Assembly (NCBI GenBank): GCA_934518555.1
Contig: CAKSXW010000072.1
Location: forward strand, 1 to 7,166
Source: an uncultured Faecalibacterium sp.
Lineage (GTDB): Bacteria > Bacillota > Clostridia > Oscillospirales > Ruminococcaceae
DNA length: 7,166 bases
Direction: 5' to 3'
A program made the translations under genes and the position numbers. The number at the start of each line of letters is the position of its first letter. Position 1 is the stretch's first letter. The notes beneath the pieces were generated by a model. That model had not been told where the DNA came from and searched no databases. It worked only from the letters and a program-made list of their open reading frames with translations. This document shows, piece after piece, positions 6,132 to 7,166 of the stretch.

Positions 6132-6992
6132 ATGGAGCAAAAACTGATTTTTTTGGACATCGACGGCACTCTGCTGCCCCCGGGGGAGATGCTGATCCCT
6201 GCCAGTGCCCTGGAGGCCCTGAGGCAGGCCCGGGCCCGGGGCCACCGGATGTTTTTGTGCACCGGCCGCAACCTGGCTATGACCGCCCCCTTGCTGGAAT
6301 ACGGTTGCTTTGACGGCGCCGTGTGCAGTGCCGGAGGCTATGTGGTCTGCGGCGGTCAGGTGCTGGTGGACCTGCCGATGGAGCCCCGGCAGCAGGCAGG
6401 CCTATATCAGGTGCTGGAACGCCACGGGGTGGACTGCACCCTGGAGTGCCGGGACGACACCTTTGGGGGCCCCAAGATGATCTCCCGTTGGAAGTTTACC
6501 GAGGCCCAGCCCAGCCAGCCTTTGAACAGCGAGGCGGAGCGTTGGCGCAAGGCCATGCAGCAGGGGATGCACATCCGGCCCCTGGAGGAATACCAGGGCC
6601 AGCCGGTGTATAAGGTGGTGTACATCGCCCAGCACCTCCACGACCTGGAGGAGGCAAAAGCCCTGTACCAGGACCAGTTCGTGTTCTGCGAGAGCAACCT
6701 GGACAGCCTGGACGACGGCATGGTCAACGGCGAGCTCATCAACCGCAAGTTTGATAAGGGCACCGGCATCCGGGCCATCTGCCAGCACCTGGGCTGGAGC
6801 CTGGCCGATACCCTTGGCTTTGGAGACAGTGACAACGACCTGCAAATGACCCAGGTGGTGGGCACCAGCGTCTGCATGGACAACGGGTCCCCCCGCCTGA
6901 AGGCCCTGTGCCACCGCATTGCGCCCTCTGTGTATGAGGACGGCCTGGCCCGGGAGTTTGCAGCCCTGGGCCTTACGGGCCCCAGCCTGTAA
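6132..6992 (+). CDS. Cof-type HAD-IIB family phosphatase
   Basis: The 286-residue protein has all four HAD motifs: I, FLDIDGTLL (7-15) with nucleophile D9 and acid/base D11; II, LCTGRN (42-47) with T44; III, the lysine of FDKGTGI (K209); and IV, GFGDSDNDLQM (229-239) with D232, N235 and D236 for magnesium. The long insertion between motifs II and III matches the IIB cap of the Cof subfamily. Such enzymes hydrolyse small phosphates (sugar phosphates, flavin or pyridoxal phosphates) in the cytoplasm; the substrate here is unknown. The ATG has AAAGGAG (6119-6125) 6 bases upstream, and the gene follows the LacI regulator by 15 bases, which makes co-transcription very likely and hints at a sugar-phosphate substrate. 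Length and motifs are intact, and a terminator follows 10 bases after the stop. Confidence 0.94.
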   Translation: MEQKLIFLDIDGTLLPPGEMLIPASALEALRQARARGHRMFLCTGRNLAMTAPLLEYGCFDGAVCSAGGYVVCGGQVLVDLPMEPRQQAGLYQVLERHGVDCTLECRDDTFGGPKMISRWKFTEAQPSQPLNSEAERWRKAMQQGMHIRPLEEYQGQPVYKVVYIAQHLHDLEEAKALYQDQFVFCESNLDSLDDGMVNGELINRKFDKGTGIRAICQHLGWSLADTLGFGDSDNDLQMTQVVGTSVCMDNGSPRLKALCHRIAPSVYEDGLAREFAALGLTGPSL

Positions 6993-7002
6993 CGGTATTT
7001 TC

Positions 7003-7026
7003 ACCGCCCCTTGTGGGCGGTTTTTT
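7003..7026 (+). terminator. Intrinsic terminator of the lacI-HAD unit
   Basis: A perfect 7-bp stem, ACCGCCC (7003-7009) with GGGCGGT (7015-7021), encloses the loop CTTGT and runs into six T at 7021-7026. It lies just after the HAD stop codon on the same strand. Confidence 0.93.
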
Positions 7027-7052
7027 GTTGATGCCGGGGAGATACAAAAAAG

Positions 7053-7089
7053 AAAAAGCACCATACCTCTTGCGAAGTACGGTGCTTTT
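7053..7089 (-). terminator. Intrinsic terminator of the tRNA-Ala gene
   Basis: On the minus strand, immediately after the encoded CCA, a 16-bp stem closes on the tetraloop GCAA and is followed by a T-run interrupted by one C. Two stem pairs are G-U in minus-strand RNA but would be A-C mismatches in plus-strand RNA, which shows the hairpin is shaped for the minus strand. It could also act weakly as a second stop for the convergent HAD transcript. Confidence 0.88.

Positions 7090-7166
<77 letters not shown>

Overview
The window looks like chromosomal DNA from a GC-rich gut Clostridia lineage (Oscillospiraceae/Ruminococcaceae, plausibly Faecalibacterium or a close relative). The evidence is the Firmicutes gene order tilS-hpt-ftsH, strong AAAGGAG/AGGAGG ribosome sites, and a marked preference for C- or G-ending codons. 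No 16S or other phylogenetic marker is present, so the genus is an inference.

Region 1 (1-4155, + strand) reads as one operon. It holds the 3' end of tilS (tRNA-Ile lysidine synthetase, truncated by the window edge), hpt (hypoxanthine phosphoribosyltransferase), ftsH (membrane AAA+ zinc protease) and an unrecognised tail-anchored zinc-ribbon protein. The gaps are 20-40 bases, and a strong intrinsic terminator closes the unit at 4120-4155. The zinc-ribbon protein has a beta-rich head, a CxC/CxxC ribbon, an acidic linker with four TRV(M/V/L) motifs, and one C-terminal membrane helix.

Region 2 (4175-4924) is a second tail-anchored protein, starting only 19 bases after that terminator. Its helical N-terminal part carries an RNEAAH motif that fits the R-x4-H signature of HEPN domains, possibly the Swt1-like branch. 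A strongly basic linker and a single membrane helix follow. This pair of tail-anchored proteins next to ftsH is the least understood and most interesting part of the window. A probable weak terminator or dyad lies at 4951-4983.

Region 3 (5042-7026) is a separate transcription unit with a good sigma-A promoter (TTGCAG, 17 bases, TATAAT). It carries a LacI-family regulator and a Cof-type HAD phosphatase 15 bases apart, and ends at a clear intrinsic terminator. It looks like a sugar-responsive regulator paired with a sugar-phosphate or similar phosphatase; the ligand and substrate are not visible.

Region 4 (7053-7166, - strand) is a convergent tRNA-Ala(GGC) gene with encoded CCA and its own terminator. 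From the 3' strand of the D-stem to the CCA it is canonical. The first 18 or so bases, at the window edge, cannot form the acceptor or D stem, so the gene is broken, recombined or misassembled there.
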